From Calditrichia bacterium (GTDB taxonomy: Bacteria > Calditrichota > Calditrichia > Calditrichales > J004): a stretch of DNA of 64,000 nt. The translations under genes were made by a program, and so were the position numbers. This document shows, in pieces, positions 8,466 to 17,687 of the stretch. The stretch covers positions 1 to 64,000 of the forward strand of contig JACKAO010000003.1 in assembly GCA_020635035.1 (NCBI GenBank), given 5' to 3'. Under the pieces are notes generated by a model. The model was given only the letters and a program-made list of their open reading frames with translations, had not been told where the DNA came from and searched no databases. The stretch's first letter is position 1. Each line of letters starts with the position of its first letter.

Positions 8466-9245
8466 TTATTCCATTTCAAGACAATACTGATAAGCAATTT
8501 CGTGCCAGTTTTCCCATCTTCCATCATCCTGCATATAGAAATAGTATTCGGCAAAGATTCCTGGCTCGGATGGTTTACTTGTATAGTTTTCGAATCCTAC
8601 TACTTCGCCGGTTACCCAGAAACGCAGCAAATTGTTATTAATAAAGGAAATACCAATCCAGGTTTCCAGTCCGTTGCGTTCAGGAGCCAGGCTTAGCAGA
8701 TCGTTTTCTGCGCGGGAGTTGATTGAAATAAGATGTCCACCCTGGGCAATACAATCGTCTCTTGCATCAGACCAGGTTTTCTTGAGATAGGAAACATAGT
8801 AGAAATGATTGTCCAGGCTTCCAATAAATGTGAAAAACATCGGGTCAGCCCAGTGTTTAACAACATATACCGGCAGCGTTTTCGTGGTGCCATTACCATC
8901 ATCCTGCAAAGAAAAAGAAGTTTGAGAACCGCTGTCACCAGTTGCAATGGCGTAGATGTAGTTTTCACCATCCGGATGTTCCATAAATTTAACAATGGAT
9001 TCATCATTTGAAATCCAGGTATAATCCGGATCATTTATCAAAATGCTTTTAAGTTCCAGAGTAACAGTATCCCCGGCATTGATAAACAATGTGTTAATTC
9101 CCATTGGCCGGCGGAAACTCTGATTGATATAAATCCCGGTTGCTTTATCGTCCGGCAAGTTCTGTGGATCAATCACATCCATCTCGCGGCAACCGCTTAT
9201 TATTGTGGCAATTAAAATCACCAGAAACAGTGCACTGTTTCTCAT
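8466..9245 (-). CDS. Lipoprotein with C-terminal C-type lectin-like domain
   Basis: A surface or periplasmic lipoprotein: signal peptide with lipobox 'IISGC' (Cys ~19). Residues ~30-125 are an Ig-like/beta domain ('LFINAGDTVTLELKSI'). The C-terminal ~115 residues match a C-type lectin-like domain: 'HFYYVSYLKKTWSDARDDC', 'GGHLISINSRAENDLL', 'TWIGIS', 'FWVTGE', 'DGRWENW' and 'YQYCLE'. Two cysteines fit the conserved disulfide. The full calcium-binding EPN/QPD and WND set is not evident, so sugar binding is uncertain. AAGGAG lies 6 nt before the ATG. It is the last gene of the four-gene minus-strand run that starts with the TonB receptor. Confidence 0.82.
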   Translation of the reverse strand: MRNSALFLVILIATIISGCREMDVIDPQNLPDDKATGIYINQSFRRPMGINTLFINAGDTVTLELKSILINDPDYTWISNDESIVKFMEHPDGENYIYAIATGDSGSQTSFSLQDDGNGTTKTLPVYVVKHWADPMFFTFIGSLDNHFYYVSYLKKTWSDARDDCIAQGGHLISINSRAENDLLSLAPERNGLETWIGISFINNNLLRFWVTGEVVGFENYTSKPSEPGIFAEYYFYMQDDGRWENWHEIAYQYCLEME

Positions 9246-9296
9246 ACGACACTCCTTTTTCTTAATAAATGGTCGTTTTACAGATTATTTTTAAAC

Positions 9297-10358
9297 TTAA
9301 AATACAAAGCCGACACTGGTACTGTGAATGGCACCAAATGAATCCAATGATTGAAAGGCGTAGTCAACTTTAACAGCATTGCTGCCAGCCATCCACAATT
9401 TTACACCCAGTCCGAATGTTGCGCCATATTGTGAATCATCCAAAAATAACGCCTTATATCCGGCGCGGAGAAAAAACTCGCCGGTTCCCGGAGAATTAAT
9501 TTTATACTGTGCGCCCATATTTATTGATTCGCCCATATTGTTCGGGTGAAGAGCATCGACAGCGAGTGTCAGTCTTTGATTTTCAAAAACAAGCGGGTCA
9601 ACTGCAACACCAACCCGGAAAATTAAGGGTAATTCCCATTGTCCCATTTTGTACTGACCCTGCTGGTTCTGGAAGTTTCCATTACCATCCGGATCAATAT
9701 CCACAGGAAAGAGCAGGTCATGGCCGTCGTATTGCATACGTGTGCCATAATTGGAAATACTCATTCCAAGCTTCAAGCCGTCTTGGCGCTGCCCGCTGTA
9801 AGACATAAAATGAGTCTGAACCTGAACTCCCAGGTCCAAAGCAAAGGCATTTGCTTCCGAATGCCATATTTTTGATGAAATGTACTTGGCTGTTGCACCA
9901 AATGAAAACCAGCTAACAATCATTCGCGAGAATGACAAACTGATAGCATAATCGGCTGCACTGTACTTTTCACCGGTTCCTTCCTGGGAATCCATGTTGG
10001 TAACTTCGATATCGCCATAATTAAGGCCGAAGATGCTTATACCAAGATTACCCACATCGGGAATCACTAAACCGACCCCGGCAAAAACGGTGCTGATATC
10101 CGCGATCCAGGGCTGGTAAACAAACAATACTTCGTTATTTTCCATTTGTGCCAGTCCTGCAGGATTCCAGTAAATGGCGGAAAGATCATTTATTGATGCA
10201 GTATTGGCATCTCCAAGGCTAACCCCGGCACTACCAATCCCGATCTCCAGGAAGTTTGCCGCTGTTGTTCCGACGCGGTCAGGCTTCTGGCCAAAGGATA
10301 TTCCAAGCAGTACAAGGAATATCACACACATTTGTTGTAAAGTTTTTATGGATGACAT
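9297..10358 (-). CDS. PorV/PorQ-family outer-membrane protein
   Basis: A 353-aa outer-membrane barrel of the PorV/PorQ (UPF0164) family. Hallmarks are the signal peptide (ending ISFGQ), 'GTTAANFLEIGIGSAGVSLGDA', the 'DLSAIYWNPAGLA' motif found across the family, and a closing 'STSVGFVF' aromatic strand. In Bacteroidetes PorV is the T9SS shuttle that binds the cargo C-terminal domain; other members are FadL-like barrels. Its position directly after the 1192-aa secreted protein suggests a dedicated partner, but this is inferred. AAAGGA is 6 nt before the ATG. Confidence 0.88.
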   Translation of the reverse strand: MSSIKTLQQMCVIFLVLLGISFGQKPDRVGTTAANFLEIGIGSAGVSLGDANTASINDLSAIYWNPAGLAQMENNEVLFVYQPWIADISTVFAGVGLVIPDVGNLGISIFGLNYGDIEVTNMDSQEGTGEKYSAADYAISLSFSRMIVSWFSFGATAKYISSKIWHSEANAFALDLGVQVQTHFMSYSGQRQDGLKLGMSISNYGTRMQYDGHDLLFPVDIDPDGNGNFQNQQGQYKMGQWELPLIFRVGVAVDPLVFENQRLTLAVDALHPNNMGESINMGAQYKINSPGTGEFFLRAGYKALFLDDSQYGATFGLGVKLWMAGSNAVKVDYAFQSLDSFGAIHSTSVGFVF

Positions 10359-10382
10359 GTTATATCCTTTCTGAAATATCCG

Positions 10383-13300
10383 TTATTTAATGACGCCAAA
10401 TTTACCGACTTTTTCTTTTCCTGTGCGAAGGTCTTTAACCTGGTAAACATACATTCCGGCTGCTATTTCGAGTCCTTCTTTTGAAAGCATATTCCAATGC
10501 AGCGTACCGGTGTTAGAATCACCCAGGCCGGCATAACCAACAAGGCCGTCTTCAGGGAAATCAAGTTTTCTTACAAGTACACCACTTACTGTAAAGATTT
10601 TAATCGTACATTTTTCAGGGAGATTGGTAAACATCAAGCGGCGTCCCTGGTTCAGGTATTTATTGACGACGGATGCTTCCATAACATTTGTAGCAATATA
10701 TGGATTGGGAACCACACGAATATCTTTCATGTCGCTCTCATAGGCAGATTCATCTGTTGTGGTTTCATAATCAACATCAAAAAGAATTGAATCGGAAATT
10801 GAGAACGGACGGTTAAAACGGACAGCAAATACATCATCCTTTTTAGGTAACTGTGTTGAATCCGTTGCACTGCTGAAGTCCAGTGTGAATATCGTGTATT
10901 CAAAACGGACATTGCTTTCGTTACTGTTTTGCCCGACTAAAATCAGGTCTTCAAGAATGTCATATTCCCCATTAGCGTTACGGTCTAATACAACTATGTC
11001 CATTAATTTAGGTTGTCCAAGGGAGTCCAGGTCATTAAGGTTCTCAACTTTAAAAGTAAAATCCTGTTCTCTCAGAATATCAGTTAGTCCGTAAGAATTG
11101 CCATCGGCATCTTTAAAGCCGGAAGAGTAACGACGGGTAATACCTGTGTAAATGTTTTCATCAGAAAAAACAATATTATAGTCCCATGGATAATAAAGCT
11201 GGCCTTCTTCGGTCAGCCTGATTTTAACCGGGGAACTCCCGGGCATCCATCCGGAACGGCTGGAATCGAAAACCGATGTACGGTTATTCATGCTCATGTT
11301 GAGTCGGATACCATCAAAAACGTCCGTCTGGCGCGGTTCATCAACCGCAAGATGGAAGTAATCGTCGCCATCAGGATTGTCATAGAATTCCAGAACCGTA
11401 TTGTATTTCTCAGGGCGGGTTACACCGCTTTCAGTTGGAATCATAAGATCTGAGAAAATCAGTCTGTTGTCTTCTGTAACATCGTATATGTACAATCCGT
11501 TGGTTGTGTATTGATAACGCTCAGTTGTAAAACGGTTGATTGTGTTCAGCTTTTCAATATCAAACTTAATTTTATACTGGTGGTCTTTTTTGAGCAATTT
11601 AGGCGAAACAACTTCAGGGATGATTGTCCCGGTGCCCATCAGATTTGCATCAGCAATGTTGTATTTTGTTTCACTGGTTGATCCCGCTGCTTTTGTTCCG
11701 GGTGTTACGATAGCAACGTTCTGACCTATAAAATTGACCTGCTCAAAATCATCCTTACCGATAACAACGTTATTTTCAGATGGCGCAATACCGTAGGATG
11801 CATCCTGTGATACAACCGCGGATCCTTTCAGTACTCCCGGCGGGATACCATAGTCATAAGCCACAAGCGCATAATAATAAGTGCGTCCGTTCTTAACATT
11901 ATTATCACGGAAAGAATAAGCCAGGCCGCGGTCATCACCAAGGTAATAAGCCATACCATTGAGTAAGCCGTAGCTTGTAAAACCATCACGTCCGTTACGT
12001 TTATCGCATTGAAAGATTGGTTTTAATAAGGTTTCTGTACCAAATCCGTCTGTAATTACACGCGGATCAGTAAAATCCTTGTCGGTAGCGCGGTAAATTT
12101 TATATCCTTCAAAATCATTTTCATTATTCAGGATCGGTTCGCGCGTACGTTTGTCAGACCGGTCATCCCATAAAAGATCCACATATCCATCACCGGGAAC
12201 CGCACTAAGAATCGGCATAACCGGTGGCTGCGCAAAACGGTAGTCTTTTTCGTAGATAATCTGAACGGTTTTCTTTAGTGTGAATAGTGCCGGAGCTGTA
12301 TGTTCGGCTGAAGTAAGACCGGATAATGCATCATAAGAATGTAATTCGGCCATCGAGATAAACTCAGTACGGCCCTGGTACAGCGGGAAAATACCTGATG
12401 CAAACAACTCACCAAGGTTGTCAATACGAGTCGCACCGGATTCCAGAGTATCACTGGTCATGCGTTCCCACATATCCTGATCGTTACGCGGCCAGCCGTA
12501 ATAGGGGCTTACGTGAACAGGAATTTGTCTGAACCACAAAGTGGTTAAACCAAGCATGTCGGTTTCAGAAACATCTGTCCAGGCAAAATTAGGTTCTGCA
12601 TATCCTTCACCAAGGTCGGGCATATGATTACATTCGGTACCATCTGCATCCGGGCCATTGTAGTTTTCTTCACCTGGAGCAACACCATCAAGACCAACAT
12701 CGTCACCGGCATATTCATCGGCTTCATAAACGCCATTTTCATTGGTGTCTTCACCGTCCTGCCAATCCTGATCTTCATCACCTGACCAGTGTGGCTTAAG
12801 GTCGGTTTCTTTTAGACCATAAAAGGATAAGAATTTTTGTAAATCTACGATTCCACCATAGGGATCATCTAAATAAACACCGGCCGGGTTTGCACGTTGT
12901 TCATCTATTAATCCGTCATCATCATTATCTACATTATCATTAAAAATACCGGGACTTTCCAGGAAGGCAAGACCCATGGTTCCGGTTTGATAACCATCTT
13001 CACCTACTCCATCTGTATCCCAGGTATAAGCAAGGTTTTCAATTTTGTCAAAACTGCCGTCTTCACCGGTGTTTTCACCACCGATATCATTGTCCATCCA
13101 GTACCCGAATGCCATATACGGCAGATCGTAATCAGAAATATTTGCAATGGTGTATTCCCAGAAAATACAATCCTGGGCCATAGGATTGTTCCACTGGAAT
13201 CCGCGTTGTTTTACACGTACACCAATACCACCCCAGGGTTCGCCTTTTTGTACAGTAACACCACCATCGATATCACCAATTTTTACACCCGGGCGCGGAT

Positions 13301-13961
13301 AGTATTTTATAAAGTCATCATCACCAAGGTATTCAATATCCTGGGCATCATTTGCAACAAAATAGCATTCCAGGTCAGAGCGGATCTGGCCACGCCCGAA
13401 ACGTCCGTCCCATTCGCCAGGCCAGTGTAATTCCGTGCCAATATAAGGCCATCCGGCAGTTGGCCAGGAATTCGGATCATTACTGATTGCCGGAGTTTCA
13501 CTGGAGTTATTCATATAGCCGGGAACCGGGTGGAAGCCCCATTCAATCTGGCCAGTAGGGTCACGGTCCATTTCTTCACGGTAGTTAGCCTGACAGAAGA
13601 AGAGTGAATCAAGGTTGCCTTCTTCTCTGAGACGATTTACTTCATCCGGATCCGTAACCGGAGTGGATTGATCGGTAAGATATACTTTTGAGCTAATTAA
13701 AAGTGTAATACCATCGTGCATAACATTGCCTGTAACACCAGCAGGCCAGCGTGATGCGTCTTTTCTGGGATAGTCTCCAAGTTCTGTGTTGTTTTTAAAT
13801 AAAAGCTGGACACGGTTACCGCGCATAAATCCTTCACGTTCAAGATGCGGGTCACCTGCCGGATCATCCGGACCTTCATAAACTTTACCCTGTGCCCACA
13901 AATCAATGCTGAATAACAGCAGGATGCTTATGAAAGGTATTAACTGGATTTTCCTCTTCAT
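10383..13961 (-). CDS. Large secreted protein with FN3-like and T9SS-like C-terminal domain
   Basis: A 1192-aa protein with signal peptide (MKRKIQLIPFISILLLFS...WAQG). Residues ~330-460 contain several acidic loops like calcium-binding thrombospondin-3/EF-hand loops ('DNDDDGLIDEQ', 'DTNENGVYEADEY', 'GPDADGTE'). A fibronectin III-like region follows near residue 580 ('GDGYVDLLWDD', 'YKIYRATD', 'YYYALVAYDYG'). The last ~110 residues form a FlgD/T9SS-type domain: 'VVPNPYIA', 'IKIFTVSGVLVRKL', 'LEIAAGMYVYQVKD'. AAAGGA precedes the ATG. It sits between the TonB-receptor and PorV-like genes with gaps of 56 and 24 bp, a clear operon. It may be a surface-exposed partner of the receptor; the ligand is unknown. 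Confidence 0.85.
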   Translation of the reverse strand: MKRKIQLIPFISILLLFSIDLWAQGKVYEGPDDPAGDPHLEREGFMRGNRVQLLFKNNTELGDYPRKDASRWPAGVTGNVMHDGITLLISSKVYLTDQSTPVTDPDEVNRLREEGNLDSLFFCQANYREEMDRDPTGQIEWGFHPVPGYMNNSSETPAISNDPNSWPTAGWPYIGTELHWPGEWDGRFGRGQIRSDLECYFVANDAQDIEYLGDDDFIKYYPRPGVKIGDIDGGVTVQKGEPWGGIGVRVKQRGFQWNNPMAQDCIFWEYTIANISDYDLPYMAFGYWMDNDIGGENTGEDGSFDKIENLAYTWDTDGVGEDGYQTGTMGLAFLESPGIFNDNVDNDDDGLIDEQRANPAGVYLDDPYGGIVDLQKFLSFYGLKETDLKPHWSGDEDQDWQDGEDTNENGVYEADEYAGDDVGLDGVAPGEENYNGPDADGTECNHMPDLGEGYAEPNFAWTDVSETDMLGLTTLWFRQIPVHVSPYYGWPRNDQDMWERMTSDTLESGATRIDNLGELFASGIFPLYQGRTEFISMAELHSYDALSGLTSAEHTAPALFTLKKTVQIIYEKDYRFAQPPVMPILSAVPGDGYVDLLWDDRSDKRTREPILNNENDFEGYKIYRATDKDFTDPRVITDGFGTETLLKPIFQCDKRNGRDGFTSYGLLNGMAYYLGDDRGLAYSFRDNNVKNGRTYYYALVAYDYGIPPGVLKGSAVVSQDASYGIAPSENNVVIGKDDFEQVNFIGQNVAIVTPGTKAAGSTSETKYNIADANLMGTGTIIPEVVSPKLLKKDHQYKIKFDIEKLNTINRFTTERYQYTTNGLYIYDVTEDNRLIFSDLMIPTESGVTRPEKYNTVLEFYDNPDGDDYFHLAVDEPRQTDVFDGIRLNMSMNNRTSVFDSSRSGWMPGSSPVKIRLTEEGQLYYPWDYNIVFSDENIYTGITRRYSSGFKDADGNSYGLTDILREQDFTFKVENLNDLDSLGQPKLMDIVVLDRNANGEYDILEDLILVGQNSNESNVRFEYTIFTLDFSSATDSTQLPKKDDVFAVRFNRPFSISDSILFDVDYETTTDESAYESDMKDIRVVPNPYIATNVMEASVVNKYLNQGRRLMFTNLPEKCTIKIFTVSGVLVRKLDFPEDGLVGYAGLGDSNTGTLHWNMLSKEGLEIAAGMYVYQVKDLRTGKEKVGKFGVIK

Positions 13962-14017
13962 ATCAGAAGTCCTTTCTTTAACTCGTAATCTTTTTAAGTT
14001 TTATCATTCAATAGTTG

Positions 14018-16720
14018 TTAAAATGTAATTCCAAGACCCAGTTTAATATAACGCGGACTGGACCATGCTGTCGGGCTGTAGATTCTGTCTTCATAAGTAC
14101 TGAAATCACTCCAGTGACCAAGCAGATCAGATTCACGAATAATAGCCTGGTTGGCACGGCCTGTATTTCCGTTAACACCATTTTCATTCAGGTGATCAAT
14201 CAGGTTATAAATATAAAGAGTCCAGCGCAGTTTTAAACCCATGGCTGCCGGCATTTCATAAAAGACACGCAAATCAAGAGAATAATGCGATGGCTTATAA
14301 CTGTTGTTTGGATAAAGGTTAACACGATGCAGCGGATTCTGATCGATTGGTGACCAGGTATAGGCTGAACCTGAACCGAAGTAGCTGGTTAATGTTGCGC
14401 CCCAGTCTACTGTGTTGTAACCAACGGTTGCATTTAACGTGTGGCGCTGATCCCAGGACATAGAGATAAGTGTTGGTATCGGGTCCTGGCTGCTGCCGGC
14501 GCGGCTGAATGTAAAAATCGGGTTATCGGCATTACCGCGGGTATATTGCAGCGTATAGTTAACTTCAGAATAGAAATTCGCCCAGCGGGTGTGATATTTA
14601 ATTTCCAGACCACGGGCATTGCCATAGTCCTTATTGCCGTAAAGCCCGTAACGAATCTGGTTGTAGGTGGTTACAATATTTACAGTAGAAAGATTGTAAA
14701 TATCTTTATACCAAAGCGCTACTTCCAGGTCCATATAGTTGTTTAAAACCTGCCACAAACCAATTTCGTAGTTAACGGTTTTTTCAGGTTCAACCTGCGG
14801 ATTACCGATAGTACTTTCATAGTTTGTAGGGCTTAATATGTAAGAATTGTTTAAGTACATTGTGCTGTGTGCAGGGTATTGATAAAAATGGCCATAGCTG
14901 AAACGCAGCAAAGCACGATCACCTAATTTATAAGAGAAGCCCAATCTCGGTGCTACATTAACTTTGGCATCAGCATCAAGCGGGGTTGAAATCCACTCCG
15001 GTTGATCTTCTTTTGCCAGCAGATTTCCCGGATTTCTGTAATTGGATGGGTATGTTGTCTTAGGATCAAAATATTCCAGACGTGCACCAAGATCGAGAAC
15101 CATATCTTCGTATTCCATTTTATCTGATATCCAGACAGCCGCCTGTATTGGTTCTTTGTGGAAAATATCTGCGTATGCCGTTGAATCGGAAAGAACTTCA
15201 GGTTCATACAACAAATCTGATGCAGCAGTATTTCTGTATTTGTTTACGATAGATTGGCTGCGTGAATCATAACGATAAAGCGTACCTTCAAATCCGCTTT
15301 CAATGCTGTTGGATTTATTAACCTGCCAGGTTATATCCATCCTGCCAAGAAATTTTTCTGTGGTTCCTTCATAGAAAGATTTGTCCTGGCCGCCTGTCAG
15401 GAATCCGGTATAGTCAGAATTTGCTGAATAGCGATCATGAATATACCGCGGATCAGTGGGATCTTTATACAGGTAAGAAGCACCATAACTATTAGAATAT
15501 GAAAATTTCAATTCATAAAATGCATTCTGAGCCAGGAAATGGTTAAGCTGATACATAACAAGATAGCTGTCATTGTGGTTCACATTGCGGCCATCCGGTT
15601 TGTATTTATTTACATGGCTGTAATTCTGTCCTTTACCCTGATCCAATAAATAGGTTAAAGACATTTTCAGATCGCTTACTTTAAAAGTAAGCTTACCTGT
15701 AAAGTTAAGGCTTTGGCCCCAATCCATCGGGACATACTCACCATCACCGGTATGCTGATTAAAAAGGTAATTGCCTTCCTGATCAAATGCGCGTGGATTC
15801 TGCCAAAGCGAATAATCCGGAGCATCAGAAATATTGAAACGGCGGATTCCATTCAAATAATTAAGATTATCCTGAACACGGGTACTCAGGAAAAAAGTCA
15901 GCCTGTCTCTGATAATCGGACCATTTACAAAAAATTTATAATCGCGATTACGGTCAATCTCTGCCATATCGAGACCAGGAAATTTATCACCATGGGATGT
16001 ATAGTAATTTCCTAGGAAGCCTTCAAATTTACCGTGAATGTCATTTCCGCCTTCTTTGGTAACCATGTTTACAATACCACCCATGGCTTCGCCATACTTA
16101 GCATTAAATGTTCCGGTAATAACTTCCACTTCCTGAAGGGCTTCCGGATCAATATTAACAGTAGTTCCGCGATTAAGACCGTTATAAACAGATATCCCGT
16201 CCACGAGATATGCTGTTTCATTACTGCGTCCGCCGCGCATGTGGCCTAAAACAACACCCGGCTGCATCGCTACGATGTCACCAGTGTTTTCTATAGGCAG
16301 AATTTCCATATCTTCCGATGTTACATTTCGGATAGAACTGGTTTGGTCCTTCTTTAGAGAAATTTTTGAAGCAACGACCACAATCTCTTCGTCCAGTTCC
16401 AATGCAGATTCTTCCATCTGGACTTCGAGAGTGGTTGTACGGTTTACGTACACTTTCACTTCTTCAAATACATTTGTTTTATAACCGATAAACTCAACCT
16501 TTACGGTATAGGAACCGGGCGGGACATTCAGGATAAAAAACGCACCGTCGGAATCGGTCGTGGCACCAAGGTTAGAGTTCTCGATATATATATTTACACC
16601 GACAAGCTGATCACCCGTCCTCTTGTCAGTAATTATACCGGCAATTTTACCTGTTGTCTGTGCCTGTAACACGGCTGACAAAAATAAAAAAGAAAGTATA
16701 CAGAGCAAGCATTGCTTCAT
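14018..16720 (-). CDS. TonB-dependent receptor with N-terminal carboxypeptidase-regulatory-like domain
   Basis: A ~900-aa outer-membrane receptor for energy-dependent uptake. The start at 16720 is preferred over 16741 because AAGGGGG lies 6 nt upstream and the signal peptide (MKQCLLCILSFLFLSAVLQAQ) then begins at residue 1. Residues ~22-105 are the beta-sandwich 'GKIAGIITDKRTGDQLVGVNI...' found in SusC/CirA-type receptors. The plug domain follows (~130-235: 'GDIVAMQPGVVLG', 'YLVDGISVYNG', 'NAKYGEAMGGIVNMVTKEGG'), then a large barrel ending 'YIKLGLGITF'. It is the first gene of the operon that continues with the secreted protein, PorV-like protein and lectin lipoprotein. The layout is comparable to, but not the same as, SusC/SusD pairs. 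Confidence 0.92.
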   Translation of the reverse strand: MKQCLLCILSFLFLSAVLQAQTTGKIAGIITDKRTGDQLVGVNIYIENSNLGATTDSDGAFFILNVPPGSYTVKVEFIGYKTNVFEEVKVYVNRTTTLEVQMEESALELDEEIVVVASKISLKKDQTSSIRNVTSEDMEILPIENTGDIVAMQPGVVLGHMRGGRSNETAYLVDGISVYNGLNRGTTVNIDPEALQEVEVITGTFNAKYGEAMGGIVNMVTKEGGNDIHGKFEGFLGNYYTSHGDKFPGLDMAEIDRNRDYKFFVNGPIIRDRLTFFLSTRVQDNLNYLNGIRRFNISDAPDYSLWQNPRAFDQEGNYLFNQHTGDGEYVPMDWGQSLNFTGKLTFKVSDLKMSLTYLLDQGKGQNYSHVNKYKPDGRNVNHNDSYLVMYQLNHFLAQNAFYELKFSYSNSYGASYLYKDPTDPRYIHDRYSANSDYTGFLTGGQDKSFYEGTTEKFLGRMDITWQVNKSNSIESGFEGTLYRYDSRSQSIVNKYRNTAASDLLYEPEVLSDSTAYADIFHKEPIQAAVWISDKMEYEDMVLDLGARLEYFDPKTTYPSNYRNPGNLLAKEDQPEWISTPLDADAKVNVAPRLGFSYKLGDRALLRFSYGHFYQYPAHSTMYLNNSYILSPTNYESTIGNPQVEPEKTVNYEIGLWQVLNNYMDLEVALWYKDIYNLSTVNIVTTYNQIRYGLYGNKDYGNARGLEIKYHTRWANFYSEVNYTLQYTRGNADNPIFTFSRAGSSQDPIPTLISMSWDQRHTLNATVGYNTVDWGATLTSYFGSGSAYTWSPIDQNPLHRVNLYPNNSYKPSHYSLDLRVFYEMPAAMGLKLRWTLYIYNLIDHLNENGVNGNTGRANQAIIRESDLLGHWSDFSTYEDRIYSPTAWSSPRYIKLGLGITF

Positions 16721-17073
16721 AAACAACCCCCTTTGAATCACTTAGTTGTCTGGTAAGATATTATATGTTTTTTTAGGAAGATTCTATAAAGTTTAAAACC
16801 AAAAAAAGAATGAACCAGCCCACAGGGAAGTGCATTAAATTCATTTCTAACGTATATTTGAATTTTTACACTTAGGGCAAATATAATGCTTATTAATCTG
16901 CTAAACCAACTATTTTGTTAATCTTTGTTAATTATTTAATACTAATATTAAAAATAAATATTTGAATATAATCATATAATAGTTGCAATTAATAGCATGG
17001 GACTTAATAAAAACCCAAAAATACAATTTTAATGAAAAGTATAATAGCGATAACTAATTAGAAAGGATATAAG
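16721..17073. other. Divergent promoter region between the receptor operon and LpoB-like gene
   Basis: About 350 bp with no gene; very AT-rich from ~16840 onward. Two overlapping TATAAT-like hexamers lie at 16967-16972 and 16975-16980, about 100 bp before the plus-strand gene, but neither has a good -35 partner. AAAGG at 17062-17066 serves the plus-strand ATG. No operator or riboswitch structure was recognised. Confidence 0.5.
16727..16733 (-). promoter_or_regulatory. Shine-Dalgarno deciding the receptor start
   Basis: Minus-strand AAGGGGG ends 6 nt before the ATG at 16720. This supports the start that begins at the signal peptide, seven codons inside the longest possible frame. Confidence 0.7.
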
Positions 17074-17658
17074 ATGTCGAGAATATTAATAGCTGTGTTT
17101 TCTCTCTTTTTATTTTTAACTGCCTGCAGCACAACCAGGGAAGTGAAACGTATAGATGCCGGTTCACAAACAGATTTAAGCGGACGCTGGAATGATACAG
17201 ATTCAAGATTGGTTGCGACTGAAATGGTAAACGATGGTTTGTCAAGGATCTGGTTGACAAACTTTGTTGAACAAAACGGAAAAAAACCGGTGATCATCGT
17301 CGGGCTGGTTAAAAATAAAACCCATGAACTTATCAGTGCTGAAACCTTTATAAAAGATATTGAGCGTGAATTTGTCAATTCCGGTAAAGTAAGTATTGTG
17401 CAGGGAGCTGAAGCAAGAGATGAGCTGCGCAGTGAACGTGCTGATCAGCAGGAATTTGCATCTGCAGAAACGGCAAAGAAATGGGGAAAAGAAAAAGGTG
17501 CAGATTTTATTCTGCAGGGAGTCATTAATTCACTTGTCGATAAAGAAGGTGATGACAAAGTTGTTTTCTATCAGGTTGATCTTGAGCTTACGGATCTTGA
17601 AACCAATGAAAAGGTTTGGCTTGGTAACAAGAAAATAAAAAAATTCATTACAAACTGA
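17074..17658 (+). CDS. LpoB-like penicillin-binding protein activator lipoprotein
   Basis: A 194-aa lipoprotein with lipobox 'LTAC' (Cys ~16). Residues ~45-194 match the LpoB family: 'DTDSRLVATEMVNDGL', 'KKPVIIVGLVKNKTHELISAETFIKDIEREFVNSGKV', 'AKKWGKEKGADFILQGVI' and 'YQVDLELTDLETNEKVWLGNKKIKK'. In E. coli, LpoB reaches from the outer membrane to stimulate the bifunctional peptidoglycan synthase PBP1b. AAAGG precedes the ATG. It is 17-29 bp upstream of a COG3014-type lipoprotein, with which LpoB-like genes are often paired in non-enterobacterial genomes. No PBP gene is in the window. Confidence 0.88.
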   Translation: MSRILIAVFSLFLFLTACSTTREVKRIDAGSQTDLSGRWNDTDSRLVATEMVNDGLSRIWLTNFVEQNGKKPVIIVGLVKNKTHELISAETFIKDIEREFVNSGKVSIVQGAEARDELRSERADQQEFASAETAKKWGKEKGADFILQGVINSLVDKEGDDKVVFYQVDLELTDLETNEKVWLGNKKIKKFITN

Positions 17659-17687
17659 TTATATAGCGGGCTATTTTGCAGATTAAA

